DNA of 35,458 bases, from contig JAIRVZ010000066.1 of the NCBI GenBank assembly GCA_031253625.1, positions 1 to 35,458 of the forward strand, given 5' to 3'. The notes beneath the pieces are model-generated. The model was given only the letters and a program-made list of their open reading frames with translations, had not been told where the DNA came from and searched no databases. Source of the DNA: Dysgonamonadaceae bacterium (lineage in GTDB: Bacteria > Bacteroidota > Bacteroidia > Bacteroidales > Azobacteroidaceae). Below are positions 17,574 to 27,342 of the stretch, piece after piece; the stretch's first letter is position 1, and each line of letters opens with the position of its first letter. Both the position numbers and the translations under genes were made by a program.

Positions 17574-20132
17574 ATGAAAATCAAAGCTAATTACGCTAAC
17601 GAGCCTGTTTGGAAAGACATAAATATTCATTCCAAATTGCCTCAAGAACTAAAAGTTTTAGACGAAATTGCTCACAACCTTTGGTGGGTTTGGAATTATG
17701 AAGCAACAGAATTATTTACTGCCATAGATAAAACGCTTTGGCAAAAAACCGAAGGGAATCCGATAGTGCTTCTTCAACAACTTCCATACAAAAAATTAGA
17801 AGAACTCTCAAAAAATAAAGACTTTTTGGCACAAGTCGATACGGTTTATGCTAAATTCAGGGCTTACATGGATGTCAAACCTGATGCTACAAAACCTTCA
17901 GTCGCCTATTTCAGTATGGAATATGGAATGACTAACGTGTTAAAAATATATTCCGGAGGTTTGGGTGTTCTTGCCGGTGATTACATCAAAGAGGCCAGCG
18001 ACATGAATATCAATTTAACCGCTGTCGGTTTTCTTTATCGATATGGATATTTCACACAGTGCTTGTCAATGGACGGTCAACAGATTGCTAACTACGAAGC
18101 TCAGAAATTCGATACTCTACCCGTTGAACAACTGTTCGAAGCAGATGGACAACCGATGATATTGGAAGTTCCATACGCCGACCACAAAGTATACTCATAT
18201 ATCTGGAGAGTAAACGTAGGACGTGTTTCTCTTTATTTGTTGGATACCGATATGGAAATGAATAGCGAATGGGACCGTTCTATTACTCACCAATTGTATG
18301 GTGGAGATTGGGAAAACCGTATCAAACAAGAATATTTACTGGGAGTCGGTGGTATTTTGATGTTAAACAAATTAGGCATCAAAAAACAGGTTTACCATTG
18401 TAACGAAGGTCATGCCGCATTGATTAACGCTCAACGTTTGGCAGATTATATTGCTAACGATGGATTAACATTTAATCAAGCATTGGAAGTTGTAAGGTCT
18501 TCTGCACTTTATACTTGCCACACTCCGGTTCCTGCCGGTCACGACTACTTTGAAGAAGGTCTTTTCAGCAAATACATGAACAAATTCCCTGCAAAATTGG
18601 GTATTTCATGGCAAGAATTGATGGATATGGGACGAGCCAATCCGGGTTCAGAGGAAAAATTCTCTATGAGCGTATTTGCCTTGAATACTTGTCAGGAAGC
18701 CAATGGGGTAAGTTTATTGCACGGACTTGTTTCTCAAAAAATGTTTGCTCCGGTTTGGAAAGGATATTTTCCCGAAGAGTTGCATGTCAGTTATGTAACA
18801 AACGGTGTTCACATGCCTACTTGGGCAGCTTCCGAATGGCGCAAGTTCTACGAAAAGAATTTTGAAAAGAATTTCTATAACGACCAGTCCAATCCTGAAG
18901 TTTGGGAGAAAATCTACAATGTTCAGGACGAAGAAATTTGGGAAGTACGTGAAACTTTGAAAAAACGATTGGTAAGTTATATTCGTGAACAGTTTAGAGA
19001 TAATTGGTTGAAAAACCAAGGAGACCCGTCGAAAGTAGTGTCTGTTTTGGAGAAAATCAATCCGAATGCACTCTTAATAGGTTTTGGACGTCGTTTTGCC
19101 ACCTACAAACGTGCACATTTATTGTTTAATGATTTGGAAAGATTGTCTAAAATTGTGAACAATCCGAATTATCCGGTTCAGATTATTTATACAGGTAAAG
19201 CGCATCCGGCAGACGGTGGTGGCCAAGGATTAATCAAAAGAATCGTTGAAATCTCACGAATGCCCGAATTTTTAGGAAAAATCATTTTCTTGGAAAACTA
19301 CGATATGCGTTTGGCAAAACGTCTTATCTCCGGTGTTGATATTTGGTTGAATACACCTACTCGTCCGTTGGAGGCATCGGGAACTTCCGGTGAAAAAGCA
19401 GAAATGAATGGTGTGTTGAATTTCTCTGTGCTTGACGGTTGGTGGTACGAAGGCTACCGCGAAGGTGCCGGTTGGGCATTGACGGAAAAACGTACTTACG
19501 ATAATCAAGATTATCAAGACCAATTGGATGCGTCGACTATCTATTCCATGCTCGAAAGCGAGATTATTCCTTTGTATTATGCTAAAAACAGCAAAGGATA
19601 TTCTCCCGAATGGATACAATATATCAAAAATTCGATTGCCCAAATTGCTCCTCATTATACGACTAAAAGAATGTTCGAAGATTATATCGAACGTTTCTAC
19701 TCCAAATTGGCAACACGTTCTGCATTTATCATTGCTAATAAGTTTGAAAAAGCAAAAGAATTGGCAGCATGGAAAGAAGAAGTTGCTTCTCATTGGGACG
19801 AACTCGAAGTCGTTTCCATCAACGTAGATGATGCCAAATTATCTAAAGGTATGGAAGTAGGAGACATAAAACACTTGGAAGTCGTTATCGACCGTCACGA
19901 GATGCAAGGCTTTGTCGGTGTTGAATTGGTGGTCTTTACTCCGGATTCGAATCGTAGCGTTGCTGTAATACCTTTAGAATTCGTCAAGCAGGAAGGAAGT
20001 AAAGTTTACTTCAATGCTGATGTAACAGCTACAGAAACCGGCTTCTCTAAATTTTCTTTCCGTATTTATCCTTATAATAAAGACATTCCTCACCGAATGG
20101 ATTTCGCTTATGTGAAATGGGCAAATAAATAA
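17574..20132 (+). CDS. glgP: Alpha-glucan (glycogen) phosphorylase
   Basis: An 852-residue GT35 enzyme that releases glucose 1-phosphate from glycogen using phosphate and pyridoxal phosphate. An N-terminal DUF3417-like region (about 15-130, [11 protein letters not shown]) marks the shorter alpha-glucan phosphorylase class. The cofactor lysine lies in [14 protein letters not shown] (Lys about 608), followed by [31 protein letters not shown] and NEGHAAL are further family motifs. It follows the GT3 synthase gene in the same operon and is ended by a strong terminator at 20156. Confidence 0.95.
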   Translation: MKIKANYANEPVWKDINIHSKLPQELKVLDEIAHNLWWVWNYEATELFTAIDKTLWQKTEGNPIVLLQQLPYKKLEELSKNKDFLAQVDTVYAKFRAYMDVKPDATKPSVAYFSMEYGMTNVLKIYSGGLGVLAGDYIKEASDMNINLTAVGFLYRYGYFTQCLSMDGQQIANYEAQKFDTLPVEQLFEADGQPMILEVPYADHKVYSYIWRVNVGRVSLYLLDTDMEMNSEWDRSITHQLYGGDWENRIKQEYLLGVGGILMLNKLGIKKQVYHCNEGHAALINAQRLADYIANDGLTFNQALEVVRSSALYTCHTPVPAGHDYFEEGLFSKYMNKFPAKLGISWQELMDMGRANPGSEEKFSMSVFALNTCQEANGVSLLHGLVSQKMFAPVWKGYFPEELHVSYVTNGVHMPTWAASEWRKFYEKNFEKNFYNDQSNPEVWEKIYNVQDEEIWEVRETLKKRLVSYIREQFRDNWLKNQGDPSKVVSVLEKINPNALLIGFGRRFATYKRAHLLFNDLERLSKIVNNPNYPVQIIYTGKAHPADGGGQGLIKRIVEISRMPEFLGKIIFLENYDMRLAKRLISGVDIWLNTPTRPLEASGTSGEKAEMNGVLNFSVLDGWWYEGYREGAGWALTEKRTYDNQDYQDQLDASTIYSMLESEIIPLYYAKNSKGYSPEWIQYIKNSIAQIAPHYTTKRMFEDYIERFYSKLATRSAFIIANKFEKAKELAAWKEEVASHWDELEVVSINVDDAKLSKGMEVGDIKHLEVVIDRHEMQGFVGVELVVFTPDSNRSVAVIPLEFVKQEGSKVYFNADVTATETGFSKFSFRIYPYNKDIPHRMDFAYVKWANK

Positions 20133-20155
20133 GGTCGATTTTCGCAGCAAAATTT

Positions 20156-20207
20156 TAGCCACGGATTAGCACAAAAATAAAAGTGTTAATTCGTGGCTAT
20201 TTTATTT
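20156..20207 (+). terminator. Rho-independent terminator after the glycogen operon
   Basis: 20156-20172 pairs with 20183-20199: 17 pairs including two G-U, a 10-base A-rich loop, then TTTTATTT. The T tract overlaps the -33 box of the next promoter (20205-20208), a very compact boundary. Confidence 0.9.
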
Positions 20208-20235
20208 GCATAAATTAATTTTATCCATACCTTTG
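20205..20235 (+). promoter_or_regulatory. Promoter of the cobalamin uptake operon
   Basis: TTTG (20205-20208) and TACCTTTG (20228-20235) with a 19-base spacer are a near-ideal Bacteroidota promoter. Transcription would begin at about 20240, directly in front of the riboswitch. Confidence 0.8.
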
Positions 20236-20241
20236 CAAAAG

Positions 20242-20408
20242 TTTTGGTGGCGTTTTCATCATTCGGTGAAAATGCTGAAAAGGGAATCAGGTGAAAATCC
20301 TGAACAGTCTCGCTGCTGTAAGTTCCAATTCAAAGATTCGCACAAAACTTATACCACTGGAATTTCCGGGAAGGTCGTGCGAACAGGAACAAGTCAGAAA
20401 ACCTGCCA
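20242..20408 (+). ncRNA. Cobalamin riboswitch
   Basis: The core GGGAATCAGGTGAAAATCC (20283-20301) followed by CAGTCTCGCTGCTGTAAG is the classic GGGAA...GGTG...TCC...CCGC..CTGT pattern. The B12 box AAGTCAGAAAACCTGCC (20391-20407) closes the aptamer. A peripheral hairpin occurs around 20341-20385. It sits between a strong promoter and a btuB-like receptor with a BtuG-like lipoprotein, the expected targets. High B12 would be expected to reduce expression. The downstream hairpin at 20433-20473 could be part of the expression platform. Confidence 0.95.
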
Positions 20409-20432
20409 AAAAATGTTATGGTAAATACTTTC

Positions 20433-20473
20433 GAGATTTAAAGTTTTTACTACATAAAGAAATCTCATTTTTT
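20433..20473 (+). terminator. Weak hairpin plus T tract after the riboswitch
   Basis: GAGATTT (20433-20439) pairs with AAATCTC (20460-20466), followed by ATTTTTT. The 20-base loop makes it weak, but its place directly after the aptamer suits an attenuator. Confidence 0.35.
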
Positions 20474-20498
20474 ACGGCTTAGCAGCAAATCCTTGTGC

Positions 20499-20670
20499 TT
20501 GGAAAAGCACGTAGTGCTTCTGCATTTATAGCCGTGTGCGAAAGCGCACGGTCTTGGGAAAATTTGAAATCGGATATAATGAACGATATTTGTTTGAATA
20601 GATGGATTAACAGCCAACCGTGCGCTTTCGCACACGGCTATAAATGCAGAAGCACTACGTGCTTTTCCAA
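20499..20670. repeat. 172-bp palindromic element, perfect 53-bp arms
   Basis: 20499-20551 is the exact reverse complement of 20618-20670 and the arms enclose 66 bases. Each arm holds two smaller palindromes: AAGCACGTAGTGCTT, and CCGTGTGC-GAAA-GCGCACGG with a GAAA tetraloop and one G-U pair. This looks like a paired REP-type element or a MITE. No clear target-site duplication was seen. It sits between the B12 riboswitch and the btuB-like signal peptide, and its right arm is translated in frame. Confidence 0.92.
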
Positions 20671-22678
20671 ATTGGTGGTATGTGTTTTTTTTGTTTTTAC
20701 AATGTTTAATGTTTCAGGGCAGGAAATATCCGATACAATAAATATATCTGCAGCCACGCATCAATTAAATACGGTTGAAGTAAACGCTGTTTATTCGTCT
20801 GTAAACAGGGCGACATCTCCATTGCAAGTGCTACAGGGAAGTAAACTTCAGAAAATTAATTCTTTGCAGGTTTCGGATGCGGTAAAATTCTTTTCCGGAG
20901 TGCAAGTAAAAGATTACGGTGGAGTAGGAGGGTTGAAAACGGTTTCTATCCGCAGTTTGGGAGCCAATCATACGGCTGTTGCTTACGATGGAATCACTTT
21001 AACCGATTATCAAACAGGACAAATTGATTTAGGTCGCTTTTCGTTGGATAATGTCGAAATGTTGAGTTTGAATATTGGAGAAAGTGACGACATTTTTCAA
21101 GCGGCTCGAATGCAATCAACAGCGGGTGTGCTAAATATAGTAACTAAGAAACCACAATTAAGTGAAAACAAAACTTTTGGCATTAAAGCCGGAATAAAAT
21201 ATGGTTCTCTAAATCTTATCAATCCTTCGGTTTTGTATGAACAATATTTAAATAAGGTGTTTTCAACACAGGTTTCTGTAGAATGGTTGAAAATCGATGG
21301 GGATTATCCTTTGATTCAATATCGAGGATATGATAATAAAGCTCCGGAAAAACGCAAAAGATATAATTCGGATGTTGAAACGTTAAAAACAGAATGGAAT
21401 TTATTTGGTAATTTCTCTAACGACAGGCAGTTATCATTCAAAGCATCTTACAATAATTCCAACAGAGGGCTTCCCAGTTCGTTAATTTATGATAATGATT
21501 ATTCCGCAGAACGCTTGTACGACGAAAATGCTTTTTTTCAAGCAAAATACATTCAATCATTCAATAAAAAATTGAAGTTGATGACTCATGCCAAGTTCAA
21601 TTATTCGTATATGGAATATGAAGACAGAAGAAGTTATTATGATACAGGAAGTCAGAAGAATGAGTATTACCAACGAGAATACTATCTAAACGCAACATTG
21701 GCTTATCAATTTTCCGAACAATTGTCTTTTTCGTGGGCAAACGATGGTATTTATGGTAATTTCAATAGCAATTTATCCAATAACAGATTCCCATCAAGAA
21801 CAACCTTTTTAAGTGCTATTTCGGGAAAATATATGAATGATTATCTGACTGTTACCGGTAGCGTGTTAAGTACTTATGTAAACGAATCTGTGAAAATAGG
21901 AAATGCTCCCGATAACTTGTTTGATTTATCTCCGTATGTAGGATTTTCGGTTACTCCGTTGAAGAATACTCCGTTGAAAATAAGAGGGTTTTATAAACAT
22001 TCATTCCGCTTGCCGACTTTCGGAGATTTATATTTTTCTCAAGTTACGCCACAAAATTTAAAACCGGAAAAGGCCGTTCAATACAATGTCGGTTTGTTGT
22101 GGTCAAGTTCGATTAGTAAATTTTTTCCATGTTTGTCAATCTCTACTGATTTGTATTACAATCAGATTGAAAACAAAATTATTGCTACTCCCGGACGCAG
22201 CCTGTTTATATGGACAGTTAAAAACTTTGGAAAAGTTGAAATTAAAGGCATTGATGTCAATTTGAAATTGAAAATACAAGCAAGCGATAATATTCAATGT
22301 GAAATCGGAACAATTTATACTTATCAAGATGTGTTGGATAAAAATAAGGATAAACCGAAGACTTACAATCAGCGAATACCTTATACTGCGCGTCATTCGG
22401 GTTCGGGATACGCATTTATTTCAACTCCTTGGGTAGATGTAAATTATACGGCATTCTTTTGCGGAGATAGATATACTAATACGGTCAATTTTTGGACATA
22501 CCGAATGGAGCCTTATTCGGAACACAGTATTTCGTTAAGCCGGACATTCCATTTAAATAAAACACAGTTATCGCTCAATGTTGAATGTCTAAATTTATTG
22601 GATGAACAATATGAAGTTGTTGAAAATTACCCTATGCAAGGGCGTAGTTTCAGAGCGGGAATCAGATTTATATTTTAA
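20579..22678 (+). CDS. btuB: BtuB-like TonB-dependent cobalamin receptor
   Basis: An outer-membrane receptor expected to import cobalamin, based on the riboswitch upstream and the BtuG-like gene downstream. From the ATG at 20579 it has 699 residues; an in-frame GTG at 20495 would add 28. The hydrophobic signal core is KLVVCVFFVFTMFNVSGQ. A plug domain follows (VSDAVKFFSGVQVKDYGGVGG, SIRSLGANHTAVAYDGI), then a beta barrel ending in FRAGIRFIF. There is no carboxypeptidase-like domain, as expected for BtuB. The first 30 residues are odd: those from Pro-Cys-Ala-Phe to Phe-Ser-Lys are encoded by the right arm of the palindromic element, which seems to have replaced the native N-terminus and supplies the basic residues before the signal core. 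The true start is therefore uncertain; TTG or GTG at 20672/20675 are alternatives. Confidence 0.9.
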   Translation: MNDICLNRWINSQPCAFAHGYKCRSTTCFSKLVVCVFFVFTMFNVSGQEISDTINISAATHQLNTVEVNAVYSSVNRATSPLQVLQGSKLQKINSLQVSDAVKFFSGVQVKDYGGVGGLKTVSIRSLGANHTAVAYDGITLTDYQTGQIDLGRFSLDNVEMLSLNIGESDDIFQAARMQSTAGVLNIVTKKPQLSENKTFGIKAGIKYGSLNLINPSVLYEQYLNKVFSTQVSVEWLKIDGDYPLIQYRGYDNKAPEKRKRYNSDVETLKTEWNLFGNFSNDRQLSFKASYNNSNRGLPSSLIYDNDYSAERLYDENAFFQAKYIQSFNKKLKLMTHAKFNYSYMEYEDRRSYYDTGSQKNEYYQREYYLNATLAYQFSEQLSFSWANDGIYGNFNSNLSNNRFPSRTTFLSAISGKYMNDYLTVTGSVLSTYVNESVKIGNAPDNLFDLSPYVGFSVTPLKNTPLKIRGFYKHSFRLPTFGDLYFSQVTPQNLKPEKAVQYNVGLLWSSSISKFFPCLSISTDLYYNQIENKIIATPGRSLFIWTVKNFGKVEIKGIDVNLKLKIQASDNIQCEIGTIYTYQDVLDKNKDKPKTYNQRIPYTARHSGSGYAFISTPWVDVNYTAFFCGDRYTNTVNFWTYRMEPYSEHSISLSRTFHLNKTQLSLNVECLNLLDEQYEVVENYPMQGRSFRAGIRFIF

Positions 22679-22709
22679 TATTCATTTTATAAACAAAAAA
22701 TAAATTTTT

Positions 22710-23810
22710 ATGAAAACAATTTTTAATTATTTGAAGTTTGCAGTTTTAACTGCCGGTGTTGCTTGTGTATTAACAAGTTGTGAGAAAAATAATAACGGTG
22801 ATGATGACAATTTACCGGGTATAGATATTTCAGCATTGAAAATAACTATCGATGGAGATTTGTGTTATTATTATGACGATAGTTATCCGGCTAATGTTGG
22901 TGTTTATAGCACGAAAACAAAATCATTTGGGAAACGAAATTTTATTACAGATGGGACAAGCATAGCAGCACCTTATGGAATCGGCGTTGATCCGATAACA
23001 AAAGAGGTGTATGTTTCGGATGCAGATGATTATATGACTCCGAGCGTAGTATATATATTTGATGCGAACGGCAAAAAACAAAGAACGCTCAATGTTGGAA
23101 TCAATCCTTGTGGATTTGCATTTAAAGAAGGTACAGGTGTTTTCATTCTGAGCGAAGGTACATGGGGCGGAAACAATTCAACGATTTCTTTTTATGATTT
23201 TAAATCGAAAGAAACCAAATTCGATATTGCCAACGGAAAATTAGGTTCCGGAGCAATGGATATACTTATTCATGGTGGCAAAATATACATTACCGTTTCT
23301 ACTTCCGGAACTATAGCTGTTCTTGGTGTGGCAAGCAAAGAAATAATCAAAACAATTGAAGTAAAAGATGGAGCAGGGCAAAGTCGTGAGCCTCATTACC
23401 TAACCGCTAATGCCGGAAAAGTTTATGCAACGACTTTCGATGGAAATGTAGTGCGAATAGATACAACAAGCCTGAATATCGACGGAATAACTGCTGTCGG
23501 AAACAACCCTGAAGGTATCGCTTATGCTAAAGGCAAATTATATGTTGCCAATACCAATGGATTGGATTATTCCAACATTGATAATACTCTTTCAGTAATC
23601 GACATAAATAAATTTCAAGAAGAATCAAGAATTACGGTTGGTGAAAATCCATATATTTTGAAATCAGATAATAACGGCAATATTTTTATCACTTGCAGAA
23701 GTGTTTGGAAATCTGACTGGAGCGGAATTGAAACTCCCGGACGTTTTCAATATCTCAATATTCAGACGGGAAAAGTAACAACAATTCAAGATATTACAAC
23801 ATTACAATAA
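22710..23810 (+). CDS. BtuG-like surface cobalamin-binding lipoprotein
   Basis: A 366-residue lipoprotein (lipobox VLTSC, lipidated Cys 24) followed by an acidic stretch with GDDD, in line with surface display. The rest is a YncE/DUF5074-like beta propeller with repeated short strands: GIGVDPITKEVYVSDADD, GGKIYITVSTSGTIAVL, AGKVYATTFDGNVVRID, GKLYVANTNG, and IDINKFQEESRITVGENPYIL. In gut Bacteroidota BtuG is such a propeller and hands cobalamin to BtuB. The gene lies 31 bases after the btuB-like gene under the same riboswitch, which supports that role. The ligand itself cannot be read from the sequence. Confidence 0.85.
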   Translation: MKTIFNYLKFAVLTAGVACVLTSCEKNNNGDDDNLPGIDISALKITIDGDLCYYYDDSYPANVGVYSTKTKSFGKRNFITDGTSIAAPYGIGVDPITKEVYVSDADDYMTPSVVYIFDANGKKQRTLNVGINPCGFAFKEGTGVFILSEGTWGGNNSTISFYDFKSKETKFDIANGKLGSGAMDILIHGGKIYITVSTSGTIAVLGVASKEIIKTIEVKDGAGQSREPHYLTANAGKVYATTFDGNVVRIDTTSLNIDGITAVGNNPEGIAYAKGKLYVANTNGLDYSNIDNTLSVIDINKFQEESRITVGENPYILKSDNNGNIFITCRSVWKSDWSGIETPGRFQYLNIQTGKVTTIQDITTLQ

Positions 23811-23858
23811 GATATTTATTTGGTGTAGAAAGTTAACATTCATAGAGTTAACTTAAGA

Positions 23859-23892
23859 AACGCCCGGCTGTTTGTGAAAATAGCCGGGCGTT
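23859..23892. terminator. Terminator between convergent operons
   Basis: AACGCCCGGCT (23859-23869) pairs perfectly with AGCCGGGCGTT (23882-23892), 11 pairs with a 12-base loop, between the convergent BtuG-like and udk genes. T runs after it are short on both strands. A second palindrome, AGTTAAC/GTTAACT (23831-23837/23846-23852), stands beside it. Confidence 0.65.
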
Positions 23893-23916
23893 GACGTATA
23901 AATTATAAGATTTGAC

Positions 23917-24528
23917 TTATTCTTCTAATATTTTAATAATTCCTCCTGCGATAAAATCCACCGCTTTGTCATCGACTTCGGCTCCTGATAGCAAAACATC
24001 AGCTCTAAGCTTGGAAGGTTCTATAAATTCTTCGTGCATTGGTCGCACGGTTTGGTAGAATCTATCGATTACATCCTGCGCAGTTCTTGCTCTTGATTGC
24101 ATATCTCTTTCAATGATGCGGCTTAAGCGATAATCGGCCGGAACATCACGGAAGATTTTCATATCAATTTCCTTACAAAGTTTTTTGCAGGTATAAAGCA
24201 AAATACCTTCTATCAACAGCAATTTACACGGTTCGATGTGAATCGTTTCTTTTAATCTCAAGCAAGATATATAATCGTAAGTGGGACATTCAATAGCTTG
24301 TCCCGATCTTAATTGTTTGATATGATCCAGCATTAAATTCCACTCTATCGAATCCGGATGGTCGAAATTTTGCAACTTTCTTTCTTCCGGTGAAAGATGT
24401 AAAGAATCTTTATAATATGCATCCTGCGGGAGAATAGCAATTCCTTCTTTAGGAAGTCTTTGAAATAATCTGTGAACGAATGTTGTTTTTCCCGATCCTG
24501 AACCACCGGCAACTCCTATTATATACAT
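23917..24528 (-). CDS. udk: Uridine kinase
   Basis: A 203-residue cytoplasmic kinase that phosphorylates uridine and cytidine in pyrimidine salvage. The P-loop GGSGSGKTT lies at residues 8-16. The FDHPDSIEW motif and the CPTYDY stretch bind the nucleoside, and a lid-like ERDMQSRART follows. The start at 24528 gives MYIIGVAGG directly before the P-loop. An open frame to 24624 would add 32 residues, but these overlap aroE and are not conserved in type. It lies 40 bases after aroE and is the last gene of the minus-strand operon from 27243. Confidence 0.93.
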   Translation of the reverse strand: MYIIGVAGGSGSGKTTFVHRLFQRLPKEGIAILPQDAYYKDSLHLSPEERKLQNFDHPDSIEWNLMLDHIKQLRSGQAIECPTYDYISCLRLKETIHIEPCKLLLIEGILLYTCKKLCKEIDMKIFRDVPADYRLSRIIERDMQSRARTAQDVIDRFYQTVRPMHEEFIEPSKLRADVLLSGAEVDDKAVDFIAGGIIKILEE

Positions 24529-24568
24529 AATTTGCTTTCTTTTTATGCAAAGATTATAAAAATTTATT

Positions 24569-25312
24569 TCAATGCCAAAATTCCCAAGAGGCAAAAGCTT
24601 GCAATAAGAGCATTTCCAAGCCATTTTTTACTTTTGCTCCCCGCTCTTTCCCTTTTTTCATGAACAGCGTTTCGTCGGGATTATAAGTTAAATCATATAA
24701 GAGATGTTTTGTTGTAAGCAGTTCGTAAGGGATATTCGGACATTCATTGATATTCGGATACATACCGACCGGAGTGCAGTTGACAATCACGGTGTATTGC
24801 TCCATCATTTCGGGAGTTATATTTTCGTAAGGGATTACGTTGTCGTTCTTTTCTATTGATACAAATTGCGAAGATAACCCTAAGTTATCCAAACCTCTCT
24901 TGATTGCTTTTGAGGCGCCTCCGAAACCAAGTATCATCGCCGATTGATGATGTTCTTCCAACAAAGGCTTCAATGATTCCTGAAAGCCTATAACATCGGA
25001 ATTATAACCTACCAGCTTGACCTTTTTTCCTGATTTATTCCTAACAAATTTGATTACGTTAACTGCACCTATCGCTTTGGCATTATCGCTCAAATCATCT
25101 AAATATTGGATTACTTGCTCCTTGTAAGGAATAGTAACATTTAATCCTTTTAGATTAGGATTCTCTTTAATGATGTTGCGAAATTCTTTGATGGTCGGAA
25201 TCTCAAAATTAACATACTCGGCATCAATTTTTTCCGCCCTGAATTTTTCATTGAAATAACCCTGCGAAAAAGAGTGATGAAGAGGATAGCCTATTAAACC
25301 GTATTTGTCCAT
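24569..25312 (-). CDS. aroE: Shikimate dehydrogenase
   Basis: A 247-residue enzyme reducing 3-dehydroshikimate to shikimate with NADPH in aromatic amino-acid synthesis. Family motifs are YPLHHSFSQ (substrate-binding Ser), NVTIPYKE with catalytic Lys 64, GAVNVI, the nucleotide-binding GFGGASKAI, NCTPVGMYP, and the C-terminal GLEMLLLQA. It lies 4 bases after purC. The length is slightly short for the family, but all core motifs are present. Confidence 0.95.
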   Translation of the reverse strand: MDKYGLIGYPLHHSFSQGYFNEKFRAEKIDAEYVNFEIPTIKEFRNIIKENPNLKGLNVTIPYKEQVIQYLDDLSDNAKAIGAVNVIKFVRNKSGKKVKLVGYNSDVIGFQESLKPLLEEHHQSAMILGFGGASKAIKRGLDNLGLSSQFVSIEKNDNVIPYENITPEMMEQYTVIVNCTPVGMYPNINECPNIPYELLTTKHLLYDLTYNPDETLFMKKGKERGAKVKNGLEMLLLQAFASWEFWH

Positions 25313-25316
25313 AATG

Positions 25317-26261
25317 TTATTTCTTCAAATACTCCAATATATTTTTTTCAATTCTTGCGGCGATTCCCGAAACATCGGCTTTTGCGAATTTTTCTCCTAC
25401 AATATTTTCGTATAATTCGATATAGCGTTCGGAAACGCTTTCGCAATAGGCAGGAGTCATTTCGGGAACTTTTTGTCCTTTTTCTCCTTTGAAACCATTA
25501 TCCATTAGCCATTTGCGGACAAATTCCTTAGAAAGTTGCTTTTGTTCTTCTCCCTTTTCAGATCTTTCCTCATAACCTTCCGCATAGAAATAACGGGAAG
25601 AATCGGGTGTGTGAATTTCGTCGATAAGATAGATTTTTCCATCTTTTTTGCCGAATTCGTATTTGGTATCGACTAAAATCAGACCTTTTTGAGCAGCCAT
25701 TTCGGTGCCGCGTTCGAACAATGCCAAAGTATATTTTTCTAATTGTTCATATTCGGCTTTATCGACCAAACCTTGTGCAATGATTTCTTCTCTGGAAATA
25801 TTTTCATCGTGTCCTTCATCTGCTTTAGTTGTAGGCGTGAGGATAGGAGTTGGGAATTTTTGATTTTCTTTCATGCCTTCGGGGATGGCAACTCCACAAA
25901 TCGTACGTGCGCCGGCTTTGTATTCACGCCAAGCACTTCCGGTAAGATAACCACGGACAATCATTTCTACTTTATATGGCTCGCATCTCACACCTACAGT
26001 AACCATTGGGTCGGGCGATGCCAATTTCCAGTTGGGAACAATATCTGAAGTTGCGTCTAAGAATTTTCCTGCAATTTGATTTAAAACCTGTCCTTTGTAA
26101 GGAATGCCTTCGGGTAAAACGACGTCGAAAGCCGAAATGCGATCGGTTGCCACCATAACCAAAAGGTCGTTGTTGATTGAATACACGTCTCTTACTTTTC
26201 CGTGATAAACATTGGTTTGTCCGGGGAAATTGAAATCTGTTTTTGTTAAAGTATTCTTCAT
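25317..26261 (-). CDS. purC: SAICAR synthase (phosphoribosylaminoimidazole-succinocarboxamide synthase)
   Basis: A 314-residue ATP-dependent enzyme joining aspartate to CAIR in purine synthesis. Motifs are YHGKVRDVY near the start, [33 protein letters not shown], and the substrate-binding [11 protein letters not shown]. The length of just over 300 residues is usual for the longer Bacteroidota/eukaryote-like form. It sits 16 bases after the PhoH-like gene and 4 bases before aroE. Confidence 0.96.
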   Translation of the reverse strand: MKNTLTKTDFNFPGQTNVYHGKVRDVYSINNDLLVMVATDRISAFDVVLPEGIPYKGQVLNQIAGKFLDATSDIVPNWKLASPDPMVTVGVRCEPYKVEMIVRGYLTGSAWREYKAGARTICGVAIPEGMKENQKFPTPILTPTTKADEGHDENISREEIIAQGLVDKAEYEQLEKYTLALFERGTEMAAQKGLILVDTKYEFGKKDGKIYLIDEIHTPDSSRYFYAEGYEERSEKGEEQKQLSKEFVRKWLMDNGFKGEKGQKVPEMTPAYCESVSERYIELYENIVGEKFAKADVSGIAARIEKNILEYLKK

Positions 26262-26277
26262 ATTCTTTTATTGTTAG

Positions 26278-27243
26278 TTAGTTTTTTATTCCTTTTTTAG
26301 ATTCACATTTATCGAATTTTTCATAAGCTTCAACAATTCGCTGCACTAACTTGTGCCTTACAATATCTTTCTTGTTGAAATCGATGCGTGCAATTCCGGT
26401 TACATCTTTAAGAATATTCAAGGCTTGTAACAAACCCGAAGGCTGCGATGCCGGAAGGTCTATTTGTGTAATATCACCGGTAATAATCATTTTAGTGTTC
26501 ATACCCATACGGGTCAGAAACATTTTGATTTGATGTATGGTTGTATTTTGCGCTTCATCCAAGATAACTACAGCATCGCTCAGAGTTCGTCCACGCATGA
26601 AAGCCAAAGGAGCGATTTGGATGATTTTGGTTTCCATATACTCTTTCAGTTTGGCAAGCGGAATCATATCTTCCAACGCATCATATAATGGTTGGAGATA
26701 TGGGTCGATTTTATCTTTCATATCTCCCGGAAGAAATCCGAGTTTTTCACCTGCTTCTACAGCCGGACGACTCAAAATGATTTTTTTTATTTCCTTGTTT
26801 TTAAGCGCACGTACTGCCAAAGCAATGGCTGTATAGGTTTTCCCCGAGCCGGCCGGGCCGATGGCAAAAAGCATATCATTCGTTTCAAATGCTTTGACCA
26901 ATTTTTGTTGATTTTCTGTTCGGGCGGTAATCGGCTTGCCGTTCATTCCGTGGATAATCAGGTTTTCTTGTTTAACCGGAATGTTGGTGTTTTTTCCTTT
27001 GACAATAGTTATGATATTTTCTTCCGTCAATAAATTATATTCTGCAGTATGTTTTTCCAACTCACGCATTTTTTCTTCAAATGCAATCAGTTCCAGTTCA
27101 TCACCGATAACTTTGATGACATTTCCGCGTGCAACAATGCGCAGTTTAGGGTATAATGATTTGATTAGTTGTATGTTGGAATTATTTGTTCCAAAAAAAA
27201 TAACGGGATCTATTGAATCAATAATAATAATTCTTTCTATCAT
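26278..27243 (-). CDS. PhoH-like ATPase
   Basis: A 321-residue cytoplasmic P-loop ATPase of the PhoH/YbeZ family, linked to RNA metabolism and often acting with the ribosome-maturation nuclease YbeY. The N-terminal part (1-70, KLRIVARGNVIKVIGDE) is the usual KH-like region. Walker A GPAGSGKT is at residues 129-136, and Walker B is VILDEAQNT. It is the first gene of the operon with purC, aroE and udk. The gene name varies between organisms, so none is given. Confidence 0.93.
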   Translation of the reverse strand: MIERIIIIDSIDPVIFFGTNNSNIQLIKSLYPKLRIVARGNVIKVIGDELELIAFEEKMRELEKHTAEYNLLTEENIITIVKGKNTNIPVKQENLIIHGMNGKPITARTENQQKLVKAFETNDMLFAIGPAGSGKTYTAIALAVRALKNKEIKKIILSRPAVEAGEKLGFLPGDMKDKIDPYLQPLYDALEDMIPLAKLKEYMETKIIQIAPLAFMRGRTLSDAVVILDEAQNTTIHQIKMFLTRMGMNTKMIITGDITQIDLPASQPSGLLQALNILKDVTGIARIDFNKKDIVRHKLVQRIVEAYEKFDKCESKKGIKN

Positions 27244-27279
27244 TGAATATAGTTGCGAAAAGTGATTGTATTACGACCA

Positions 27280-27287
27280 CAAAATTA
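27280..27287 (-). promoter_or_regulatory. -7 box for the phoH-purC-aroE-udk operon
   Basis: The minus strand reads TAATTTTG, a TAnnTTTG match, 37 bases upstream of the phoH start. No -33 TTG was seen. Confidence 0.45.
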
Positions 27288-27342
27288 TACAATAAATTGA
27301 AATATTTAATACTTTTACGGTCGATATATTTTAATTATTTTG

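Noticed and set aside
19272..19793. 173-residue minus-strand open frame
   Set aside because: It lies entirely inside the glucan phosphorylase gene, has no family resemblance and no start signals.
20206..20482. Short open frames across the riboswitch
   Set aside because: They coincide with the conserved aptamer core and B12 box, which explain the sequence as RNA structure.
20499..20670. The 53-bp inverted repeat as a simple terminator
   Set aside because: No T tract follows the right arm, the spacer is too long for a terminator loop, and the frame runs on through it into btuB.
24529..24624. 32-residue N-terminal extension of uridine kinase
   Set aside because: It overlaps the end of aroE, lies outside the family pattern, and the P-loop normally sits right after the start chosen at 24528.
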